A DNA stretch of 64,000 nucleotides from Undibacterium sp. (GTDB taxonomy: Bacteria > Pseudomonadota > Gammaproteobacteria > Burkholderiales > Burkholderiaceae_D). The translations under genes were made by a program, and so were the position numbers. Shown in pieces: positions 39,804 to 46,410 of the stretch (position 1 is the stretch's first letter; every line of letters starts with the position of its first letter). The stretch lies in the NCBI GenBank assembly GCA_030645915.1, contig JAUSNO010000028.1, positions 1-64,000 of the forward strand, in the 5' to 3' direction. A model generated the notes under the pieces. The model did not search any database. It saw only the letters and a program-made list of their open reading frames with translations, and had not been told where the DNA came from.

Positions 39804-40567
39804 ACCACACTGCTTTTAACGTCGGCCATCGTAGTGGGTCGACGCAGGGCGGTAAAAGCAGCAAATTCCCATGATCTAAAACCCAGCATCAAGGTGAAAC
39901 CATCTTTTTCAATGGACGGCAGGCGCCTGTCCTCCTGTTGCAAACGCGCCAGTTCAGCAGCGAGTTGCTGAATTTTTTGCAACACCTCCTGCGCACTTGC
40001 TTGCGATAAACGAGCTGGCACACACATCAGGGTTTCGCCAGTACCATCAAAGCGGCCATCAAAATAATCGCCGACGACCACTTCTTTAAAATAGGTCTGC
40101 ACGGGCCCATCTGCACGCCAGTGAAACGCACTGGACACCCGCAAGCGATACTTATTAAGTGGCTTAAGTTCGATAAATTCCAGCTTATCCAACTCGATCA
40201 GAGCAAGTATGCATTCAGCATCCGACAGGGAGTATGTCTCTATGATCTGCTCGAATGTCCATTGACCCAGACAGCAAATCGCTACCAGCAATAATTTGGG
40301 ATTTGCCATCAGCGAGCGCTCCTGCGCCAGCGTCAGATGATCGACATGCGGCGTCACATCGGCGGCCTGGCGCAAGACATCTTCCAGCGCTATACCGGCA
40401 ACCTTACAGATATGTGCCAGGCGCGACAGCGCCATGTCTTTTTGGCCGAACATACGCTTAACGCTCGATTCACTCATATCGATACGCCCAGCTAACTCTT
40501 TGTAGGTCATTCCTACGCTACGGAGCTCGTTGCGCAGCACTTGCATGATCAGTTCTGGTGAACTCAT
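39776..40567 (-). CDS. XRE-family transcriptional regulator
   Basis: A 263-residue protein with an N-terminal helix-turn-helix (15-60: MTYKELAGRIDMSESSVKRM) and a roughly 200-residue C-terminal region not matching a named ligand domain, containing coiled-coil-like AAELARLQQEDRR near 215. The pattern recurs in proteobacterial regulators of unknown targets. It is convergent with and overlapping the patatin gene; targets and effector are unknown. Confidence 0.85.
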   Translation of the reverse strand: MSSPELIMQVLRNELRSVGMTYKELAGRIDMSESSVKRMFGQKDMALSRLAHICKVAGIALEDVLRQAADVTPHVDHLTLAQERSLMANPKLLLVAICCLGQWTFEQIIETYSLSDAECILALIELDKLEFIELKPLNKYRLRVSSAFHWRADGPVQTYFKEVVVGDYFDGRFDGTGETLMCVPARLSQASAQEVLQKIQQLAAELARLQQEDRRLPSIEKDGFTLMLGFRSWEFAAFTALRRPTTMADVKSSVVHQLGPRKR

Positions 40568-40587
40568 TTTTTTCCTAAGTATTCAAG

Positions 40588-40633
40588 CGAGATTTCCCAT
40601 TAGACCAGAGGTGCGATGGAAAATCTCGGTTCA
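40588..40633. repeat. short relative of inverted-repeat element A
   Basis: GAGATTTCCCATTAG ... AGGTGCGATGGAAAATCTCGG followed by TTCAATG closely resembles both ends of element A at 37284-37459 joined with the middle deleted. It lies between the XRE start and the stop of the metzincin-like gene. Confidence 0.65.
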
Positions 40634-41398
40634 ATGTAGCCAATTGATTTCCAGTGCGGTCGCCTTGCCGATCACTACTTCGTCCAAACTGGATGGAATC
40701 CGTGCCGCCGTCGGCGACAAAGGTACTCGCCCACCCATAATTTCAGCCAAAGCTTGCGGCAACACGGGCAAGCGCTGAGGCTCAGCATAACCGAGAGGAA
40801 AACTCGGTAAATTTGTCGCCAGATCGTACTTATCACTGGCACCCAAAGTATGCAAAAATTCGTGTGTGATAATGACATTGTTTTGCTTACTCATTGCGTG
40901 TGAAGCAAATACATTCACCCTTCCAATCAGCCCTTTTTGCAAAGCAGTAGAATGATTGAGCTGCAGGTGTCGGGCGGGATCAAAGTACAAAATAAATAAT
41001 TTGATTTGCGGCCCGGGGCCAGTCGCATCGGCATGACGATAAGACCACCATCTTAAATGCAAACTCCAGAATATCACCTCAAGCAGATTGCCGTTGACCG
41101 GTGGTGCCGGCGGCTGTGTCGCTAGCATCGGTCTGAGGCGGATCTCGATGGAGGCATGACTTGATCGTCCATATCGTGCCGCCTCATCCAGCATGAAACG
41201 TTCAATCGGAGCAAACTCTTCGACTGTCAGGGCACGCGCATAAGCTTCCGCCACCTCACTTCCATCGCCATTGACCGGATATACATTCACGGCCAACGTA
41301 TACTTCCACGACACGGCCCCCGTCTTGGCGCGCCAGGTTGCCATGGCAACGGCCAACAAAATAAGTAACAGGATAAAAATACGAATGGATTTGAACAT
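40631..41398 (-). CDS. membrane-anchored putative metzincin-like metalloprotease
   Basis: A 255-residue protein with one N-terminal hydrophobic anchor (3-21). No named family was recognised, but ITHEFLHTLGASDKYD at 177-192 gives HExxHxxGxxD: His179, Glu180, His183 and Asp189 as third ligand, the arrangement of metzincins with aspartate such as snapalysin. The segment LRWWSYRHADATGPGPQIKL near 115-135 and an acidic N-terminal half suggest an extracytoplasmic domain. Substrate unknown; catalytic activity is inferred from the motif only. MITE-like element C lies just upstream. Confidence 0.65.
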   Translation of the reverse strand: MFKSIRIFILLLILLAVAMATWRAKTGAVSWKYTLAVNVYPVNGDGSEVAEAYARALTVEEFAPIERFMLDEAARYGRSSHASIEIRLRPMLATQPPAPPVNGNLLEVIFWSLHLRWWSYRHADATGPGPQIKLFILYFDPARHLQLNHSTALQKGLIGRVNVFASHAMSKQNNVIITHEFLHTLGASDKYDLATNLPSFPLGYAEPQRLPVLPQALAEIMGGRVPLSPTAARIPSSLDEVVIGKATALEINWLH

Positions 41399-41424
41399 GC
41401 ACGCAAACAGAAAAATGAACTATC

Positions 41425-41588
41425 TTAGGGCTCGTTAGGAAATAAAATGGATTTTTTAGCGGACATGGCTGGATGCAATGCAAGGCGTTCGACGCGCCGC
41501 AGTGCTAGCACTGCAAGCGGTGAACAACGCAGCAGTGCGCCAGTGATGGCCAGATAAAAAGTTCAGGTTATTTTCTAACGAGTCCTTA
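41425..41588. mobile_element. MITE-like inverted-repeat element C (164 bp)
   Basis: The ends TTAGGGCTCGTTAGGAAATA and, on the other strand, TAAGGACTCGTTAGAAAATA are near-perfect inverted repeats. The centre is the perfect palindrome GCAGTGCTAGCACTGC at 41499-41514. There is no coding capacity. It fills most of the 224-bp gap between the divergent metzincin-like gene and the DUF2242 gene, so it may supply or disrupt their promoters. Confidence 0.75.
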
Positions 41589-41622
41589 TTGTAGCGCAGA
41601 CTAATAAACGACTTCGCGTACA

Positions 41623-42390
41623 ATGCGTCACAATATTAAAGCAAGATCGTTACAGATGATTTCTCGTATGTTGACATTATTTTTTTACAAACCGCTATTA
41701 CCGGGCATCGCAATGATCGCCCTGCTTTCAGGCTGCGCCAGCACCAAAACGATCAAGGATCATAATGAGGAGTTTGGCGCTAGCGATGTTTTTTCTCATA
41801 GTTTTGCCGGTACCGACAAAGCGTCGTGCGAAGCGGCGCGTCGTGCCTTATTGAGTCAAGGTTATGCCATTAGCGAGGCGAAGCACTCGTTCATTAAAGG
41901 TCGCCGAAAATTTCAGCCTCAAATTGACGTTCATGTGGAGATTGAATTCAGTGTAGTCTGCGCTTCAGACAGCAAGGGCAGCAACAGCACCACGGTCTTC
42001 GCCAACGCCGTTCGTGATCGCTACTCGCTAAAAAAGAGCAGCACCTCTGCCAGTATCGGCGTTGGTGGAATTGGGTCAGTCTCACTACCTTTTGGTGAGT
42101 CGGACGATTCACTGGTCAAAGTCGCGAGCGAGACTATTCCCACCGGAAAATTTTATGATCGTTTTTTCCAGCTGGTAGAACGCTACTTCGATGATTCGTC
42201 AGTGGGATATGAAGAAAATGTTGATGATTTAAAAATGGACTTGCCTCCAATCCAAGCCATGCCAACTGTTCAACCAACACAACTGGCTCACCCCATACCT
42301 GCAATTCCACCTACTCAAGCGGTCCAAGCTCCCTCGTCCGTGCAAGGGCAGCCCGAGCAGCCGACTCCGCCCGTGCAGCCGATAAAATAA
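41623..42390 (+). CDS. DUF2242 lipoprotein
   Basis: A 255-residue protein with signal peptide and lipobox LLSGC (Cys at about 38), so it is likely lipid-anchored in the periplasm. The DUF2242 region (48-190) has KASCEAARRALLSQGY and FIKGRRKFQPQ. A Pro/Gln-rich tail with PTQ/PIP-type repeats (205-255) may span peptidoglycan. Start choice is ambiguous (Met1, Met12 or Met16), all leaving the signal intact. Function unknown. A perfect palindromic terminator follows. Confidence 0.85.
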   Translation: MRHNIKARSLQMISRMLTLFFYKPLLPGIAMIALLSGCASTKTIKDHNEEFGASDVFSHSFAGTDKASCEAARRALLSQGYAISEAKHSFIKGRRKFQPQIDVHVEIEFSVVCASDSKGSNSTTVFANAVRDRYSLKKSSTSASIGVGGIGSVSLPFGESDDSLVKVASETIPTGKFYDRFFQLVERYFDDSSVGYEENVDDLKMDLPPIQAMPTVQPTQLAHPIPAIPPTQAVQAPSSVQGQPEQPTPPVQPIK

Positions 42391-42426
42391 TCTGAATCTG
42401 GCGTTTCGAGAGTAGATAAACACAGA

Positions 42427-42460
42427 CATAAAAATGACAGCCGCGGCTGTCATTTTTATG
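42427..42460. terminator. 34-bp perfect palindrome terminator
   Basis: CATAAAAATGACAGCCG is followed directly by its exact complement to 42460, giving a loopless 17-bp-arm palindrome with A5/T5 flanks. It sits between the convergent DUF2242 gene and the small exported-protein gene and can terminate both. Confidence 0.88.
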
Positions 42461-42503
42461 ATAGGACTATATCACCGCTCGAACTGGCACTACCCGCCAA
42501 TCA

Positions 42504-42908
42504 TTATTTGGCAGTTTTTACTTCGCGCTTACCGGCTGCGGTCGCAGGCAAATAATTCAACGGATCATTCATGCCAGCAACGTAGGCAGTCAAAACGGTA
42601 CGCGGGCGCATGCACGTCGCGCTCAAGACTTTAACATCTGCCGATACGGTATTCACGCACACCTGCAATGCTTCAACTTTATTTTGAGGAATACCAGCCG
42701 CTGCAGCGATAGAAATAACAGCATGGTGATTCGCGCCATTAGCGATCAACGTATCAACAGTCGCCTGCAGATCATTACTAGACGTCAATGCGGTAAAAAT
42801 ACCGTCAACAGATGTATCGACAACTGCACGCGGCGTTTGCGCCTGCGCCACAGAAAAACCACCTGCCAAAACCAAGCCGATTACCGCACTTTTAATCATT
42901 TTATTCAT
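42504..42908 (-). CDS. small exported protein of unknown function
   Basis: A 134-residue protein with a clear Sec signal peptide (VIGLVLAGGFSVAQAQ, cleavage near residue 23). The mature part is Ala/Val-rich and predicted mostly helical, with two cysteines (about 84 and 99) that could form a disulfide. No family was recognised. It lies 350 bp downstream of the borosin methyltransferase in the same direction, but a REP-like palindrome separates them, so joint transcription is uncertain. Confidence 0.8.
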   Translation of the reverse strand: MNKMIKSAVIGLVLAGGFSVAQAQTPRAVVDTSVDGIFTALTSSNDLQATVDTLIANGANHHAVISIAAAAGIPQNKVEALQVCVNTVSADVKVLSATCMRPRTVLTAYVAGMNDPLNYLPATAAGKREVKTAK

Positions 42909-43127
42909 GATAAATCCCTTTATTTTGACAAACCATTTTGTCGCACATCGACGATTCTAAATAAATTCAGATCAAATTAAAAGCACTAAATTGGTTTATT
43001 GATAAAAAGCGCAGCGGCAGATAAATGCATGATTTAAAACAGTAATATTTTTAATAAGTCATTTTGAAAACAAACTGGCAATGCAGAATGCACAAAATCA
43101 AAAATAATCAAATAGTGGCATGCCTAA

Positions 43128-43214
43128 CACGCAATCCCCATGCGCCTGCTGGCAGGGTATGCCTGCAAACCCGCATGGATAGTGCGCCCCGCCTTGTGCG
43201 CCCCGCCTTGTGCG
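43128..43214. repeat. REP-like palindrome copy 5 with adjacent 14-bp tandem repeat
   Basis: The left arm is CACGCAATCCCCATGCGCC; the right arm on the other strand is CGCACTATCCATGCGGG, ending near 43186. It is followed by two exact copies of CCCCGCCTTGTGCG at 43187-43214. It occupies the 349-bp gap between the methyltransferase stop and the exported-protein start; the rest of that gap shows nothing recognisable. Confidence 0.8.
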
Positions 43215-43257
43215 TTGTGGGCCTGCCCTATTTACATTCACGCCCGGCAATGCACTG

Positions 43258-44085
43258 TCAAGCAGCTTGTTCCAACACCACCGCCATCGCCGGCATCGCA
43301 TTGAGTTGATCAACAATCGCCTGATCCATCTTTAACGGATAGGCAGCAGGGATCACTAAAGTGGTGATTTGTTGCAGCGACGCAGTCGGCAAGTCGCGCA
43401 AAAGAATCGAATCCATACGAGTCTGCTCCAGCGGATGCGTAGCCGCTTCGTACAGAATGACAGGATGATCCAGTGGATAATCGCGCGCCAGCTTATCGAC
43501 CAATACCTGCAGCTTGGCAGCCGTGGTATCAAAACGCTTCAGGCTGAGTTCTCCCGCCAAGCTTGGCTGCCACAGTATCAGCAAAGAGGTCGGATCAATC
43601 CTGCGCTCATAAATCATGAACTGCGTAGTCTCCATAGACTGCATGCCAGTACGACCAGGATCGATGCCCAGATCGGCGACCAGACAGTCTTCCGCCGAAA
43701 TGCCAGGTAACATCTCTGCGTGATAACCCTCAGCGCGCGCATCGGCAATCGCCATGTGCGAGATACAGGCAAAAATGCCCGGGTGACCATAGAAAGCCGC
43801 ACAGACTGTCTTGCCCGCGCGGACTTCGGCAAGAATGGTATCGGCCATGCGTCTATAAGTATCGCGCCTGTTTTTACCCTCAACATCGCAATCGCTGTAA
43901 TAGCCCAACAGGCAAATATATTCCTTGGCAACACCTTGCAGCCACTTGCGCGCGAAAATATTCGGTACTGCAGCGATCACCACGTCAGAAGTTTCAATAT
44001 AACTTTGCGCTATCGGCGTCAGTTGCCCTGCCATGCGCATGCCCGTACCTACGCAGATCAATTTTCCTTGTTTTTCGTTTGTCAT
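43258..44085 (-). CDS. split borosin peptide alpha-N-methyltransferase (SonM-like)
   Basis: A 275-residue SAM-dependent methylase of the tetrapyrrole-methylase fold. GTGMRMAGQLTPIAQSYI (13-30), KNRRDTY (71-77), YGHPGIF (99-105), LPGISAEDCLVADLGIDPG (126-144) and the TTQFMIYERR region closely match, from memory, Shewanella SonM, which iteratively methylates backbone amides of the separate peptide SonA. The Arg and Tyr in RRDTY correspond to residues important in borosin enzymes such as OphMA. Lack of any cobalamin or siroheme gene nearby and the presence of a SonA-like precursor at 45891 argue against a corrin methylase. It is last gene of the likely precursor / TPR-GGDEF / methyltransferase operon; 32 bp from the preceding stop. 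Confidence 0.88.
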   Translation of the reverse strand: MTNEKQGKLICVGTGMRMAGQLTPIAQSYIETSDVVIAAVPNIFARKWLQGVAKEYICLLGYYSDCDVEGKNRRDTYRRMADTILAEVRAGKTVCAAFYGHPGIFACISHMAIADARAEGYHAEMLPGISAEDCLVADLGIDPGRTGMQSMETTQFMIYERRIDPTSLLILWQPSLAGELSLKRFDTTAAKLQVLVDKLARDYPLDHPVILYEAATHPLEQTRMDSILLRDLPTASLQQITTLVIPAAYPLKMDQAIVDQLNAMPAMAVVLEQAA

Positions 44086-44117
44086 TTGTTCTGGTCGTCT
44101 AGTAAACTTAACATCTA

Positions 44118-45872
44118 TTATTGATACAGCGAGACGCGATTGCGTCCTTCATTTTTGGCAAAGTACAAGGCTTTGTCGGCCGCCGCCAATGTCTCTTCAA
44201 AACTATATTGTCCGCGCATGCCACGCGTGGCAACGCCAAAACTGGCAGTAATCACAAAACTAAACCCACTTGGATTGGTATCAATAGCTGCAATCGCGGC
44301 ACGACAACGTTCGGCCAATGCCTGCGCTTCTTCCTCCGTAAAATTCGGCAGGCAGATCGCAAACTCCTCCCCTCCCAGACGACCCAACGCATCAGCCTTA
44401 CGCAACTGGGTCTTCACGGTATCGCACACAGTCTTCAGCACCCAGTCACCCACCGCATGGCCAAAGGTATCGTTAATATTCTTGAAGGAATCCATATCAA
44501 ACAACACGATGCTCACCCGATTTTCGGCGTTCTTAAATGACTGTGTAGCACAAGTTATAAAGTGGGAGCGGTTGCTCACCTGAGTAAGCCCATCCACCTG
44601 AGATGAGGTACGGAAGATATTTTTTTGCTGCAGTGTTTTGACCAGCCACGCGCCGAGAATAGCCAGGAGGATCAGCCCCAAAGTCATCAGCAAAAGCAGA
44701 TTTTGATTTTTACCTTGTTGCAAGGCTTTTTCGATTGTGAGGTTTTTATTTTTTTGTTCTAATAACGCCAATTGATTGGCTTTATCCTGCGTGTCGAACT
44801 TGACTCTTTGGTAAGCGAGGTTCTTTTGCAACTGATCGTTCAGCACTTTCTTTTTAAGCGCAAGGTTAATGTCGTAATATTCCAGTGCGCTGTCGAGCTG
44901 CCCTTGAGCACGTTTGATTGCGGCCATAGTTTCGCTGGTTTTTTCTAATGATCGAACGATGTCCTCAGATTTTGCGTGCTGATAGGCACGCATACCATAA
45001 CGTTCTGCCTGTTTCAAATTGCCATTTTTTAAGTAACTGCGAGCGATCACTTCTTCTAATAAAGTTACATATTCTGAAGTTTGATTTGTTTTGGAATATT
45101 CATACAAAAGTGATAAGCCATTATCAACATTACGCTCATCGTTTTCAGTCTCAATTAAATCAATCGCCACAATTGCTTTTACTAATAAACTAACCACCTG
45201 GCGATTGCTTGCATTACAGGATTGTATGGCCTCAGGCAATAATGACCTTGTCTTTTGATGATTACCACTTAAAAAATAAATTTCAATTCGATTGGCAAGA
45301 CCATAGCATTTTGATAGTGAATTCACTACGTCACTCTCTAAAGCGTACATACGATCCGCATGAACCATTGCCTCATCATAAGCAAGTAATGAGCTGAACA
45401 AGGTAATTGCAGCTTGTAATGTTGTTACCTTAGATCCTAGTTCAATGAGTTTAGGTAGCATTACAATGCTCTGATTCATTGCTACTAATGCTTTCTCATA
45501 TTCTCCGAGATGGGTATATCCGTCAGAAAGTTGATAAAAAAATTTGGCGCGAAGCTCAGGGTCATTGACCTTATCAATAAATGATTCGACCAATTCAACA
45601 CGTTCTCGGTGCTTACCGATAAAACCTAAAGAGATAGCGGAAATAAAATAATATCTTTCTCTTTGTTTTTCATTAAATGTTGGTTGAAGCACCTTCAATT
45701 TAGCAAGAGTACTTATTGATTTTACCGGCGCAGTATTCAGATATTGTGATGACAGATTTAGCAACTCATCGACAGAAACTTGCTCTTCAGGGAAAACAGG
45801 AAGGGAAAATCCTATCCCCCCAAAAAATAGGATGAAAGAGAAATATCTCAAAGAAATGCGAGATATCATCAA
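44118..45872 (-). CDS. TPR-containing membrane diguanylate cyclase (inside borosin operon)
   Basis: A 584-residue protein: signal peptide (about 1-29), a periplasmic TPR-like helical array (30-340), coiled coil (340-395), one membrane helix (about 400-418) and a cytoplasmic GGDEF domain (430-584). The active site is GGEEF (LGRLGGEEFAICLP), and RKAD five residues earlier keeps the RxxD inhibitory site. It should make cyclic di-GMP in response to an envelope signal or ligand. It starts 18 bp after the borosin precursor stop and ends 32 bp before the methyltransferase, so it is embedded in that operon. Paralogue of the gene at 46411; its TPR half is more AT-rich than that of the paralogue. Confidence 0.9.
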   Translation of the reverse strand: MMISRISLRYFSFILFFGGIGFSLPVFPEEQVSVDELLNLSSQYLNTAPVKSISTLAKLKVLQPTFNEKQRERYYFISAISLGFIGKHRERVELVESFIDKVNDPELRAKFFYQLSDGYTHLGEYEKALVAMNQSIVMLPKLIELGSKVTTLQAAITLFSSLLAYDEAMVHADRMYALESDVVNSLSKCYGLANRIEIYFLSGNHQKTRSLLPEAIQSCNASNRQVVSLLVKAIVAIDLIETENDERNVDNGLSLLYEYSKTNQTSEYVTLLEEVIARSYLKNGNLKQAERYGMRAYQHAKSEDIVRSLEKTSETMAAIKRAQGQLDSALEYYDINLALKKKVLNDQLQKNLAYQRVKFDTQDKANQLALLEQKNKNLTIEKALQQGKNQNLLLLMTLGLILLAILGAWLVKTLQQKNIFRTSSQVDGLTQVSNRSHFITCATQSFKNAENRVSIVLFDMDSFKNINDTFGHAVGDWVLKTVCDTVKTQLRKADALGRLGGEEFAICLPNFTEEEAQALAERCRAAIAAIDTNPSGFSFVITASFGVATRGMRGQYSFEETLAAADKALYFAKNEGRNRVSLYQ

Positions 45873-45890
45873 GGCTCTACGTGTATTTGT

Positions 45891-46106
45891 TTAAAACGTT
45901 GAAATATTTACCTGAACAGATGGTAACGAATCCTCTTGAATTCCGATTAACGTAGCCATCTTCTTTTTATCCCCAGACAAAACAGCAGCCTGCTCTTCAT
46001 CAGTCAAACCTTGCTTGGTCATTGCAGCTTTAGGATCTTTGGCATGCGCCTCACGAGCAGCGGCATCTTTATCGAGTGTATTGAGATAATCTAATAATTT
46101 TGACAT
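45891..46106 (-). CDS. putative borosin precursor peptide (SonA-like)
   Basis: A 71-residue peptide. Residues 1-55 look like the borosin binding domain: MSKLLDYLNTL, DPKAAMTKQGLTDEEQAAVL and SGDKKKMATLIG match the Shewanella SonA pattern (P-x-A-x-M...GLT-x-E-x...GD...L-x-G). Residues 56-71 form a short C-terminal tail with alternating hydrophobics (Val64, Val66, Ile68), the expected core. The open frame begins at GTG 46115, but the ATG at 46106 gives the SonA-like N-terminus and is preferred; its upstream Shine-Dalgarno sequence is weak. It lies 18 bp before the TPR-GGDEF gene. Alternative: a stand-alone LigA-like domain of other function. Confidence 0.8.
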   Translation of the reverse strand: MSKLLDYLNTLDKDAAAREAHAKDPKAAMTKQGLTDEEQAAVLSGDKKKMATLIGIQEDSLPSVQVNISTF

Positions 46107-46410
46107 TTTATTCACTTTAGTAGAAAAATTGACTTGGATTTATTGCAAGCAAAGATTCTATATAACTATGAAATAGTTGGGGGAAGAATTTTTCTCAAAT
46201 TAAGATTTTCAAGAAATAACCGTGCATTTCCAGAGAAAAACCTGTTTTCAACTGAGGATCGCCAATAAATCCGATCAATAAATCGTTTTTGTGAATTCAA
46301 CCAAGCCGGCCCTGCCAAGCATCAACACACATTCAATATTGCACTGGTTTATTAGACTGTCACGCACAATCCACTTGCATAGAATTTATGCCTGGGAAAT
46401 TTTGTTTGCA
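46107..46410. other. intergenic region upstream of the borosin precursor
   Basis: A 304-bp AT-rich gap between the upstream TPR-GGDEF gene and the precursor. It should hold the operon promoter, but no convincing -35/-10 pair, operator or terminator was found, so read-through from the upstream gene remains possible. Confidence 0.5.

Noticed and set aside
43187..43214. CRISPR-like direct repeats
   Set aside because: Only two adjacent 14-bp units with no spacer and no cas genes; a tandem duplication at the edge of a REP copy.
43258..44085. Cobalamin or siroheme methyltransferase
   Set aside because: The fold is shared, but KNRRDTY/YGHPG/GISAEDC wording matches SonM-type enzymes and no tetrapyrrole gene is in the window.
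45891..46106. Reading the 71-residue peptide as a stand-alone LigA (dioxygenase alpha subunit) domain
   Set aside because: The GLT-x-E...GD pattern is LigA-like, but no dioxygenase catalytic subunit is near and a SonM-like methylase is in the same operon, so a borosin precursor fits better. Kept as an alternative.
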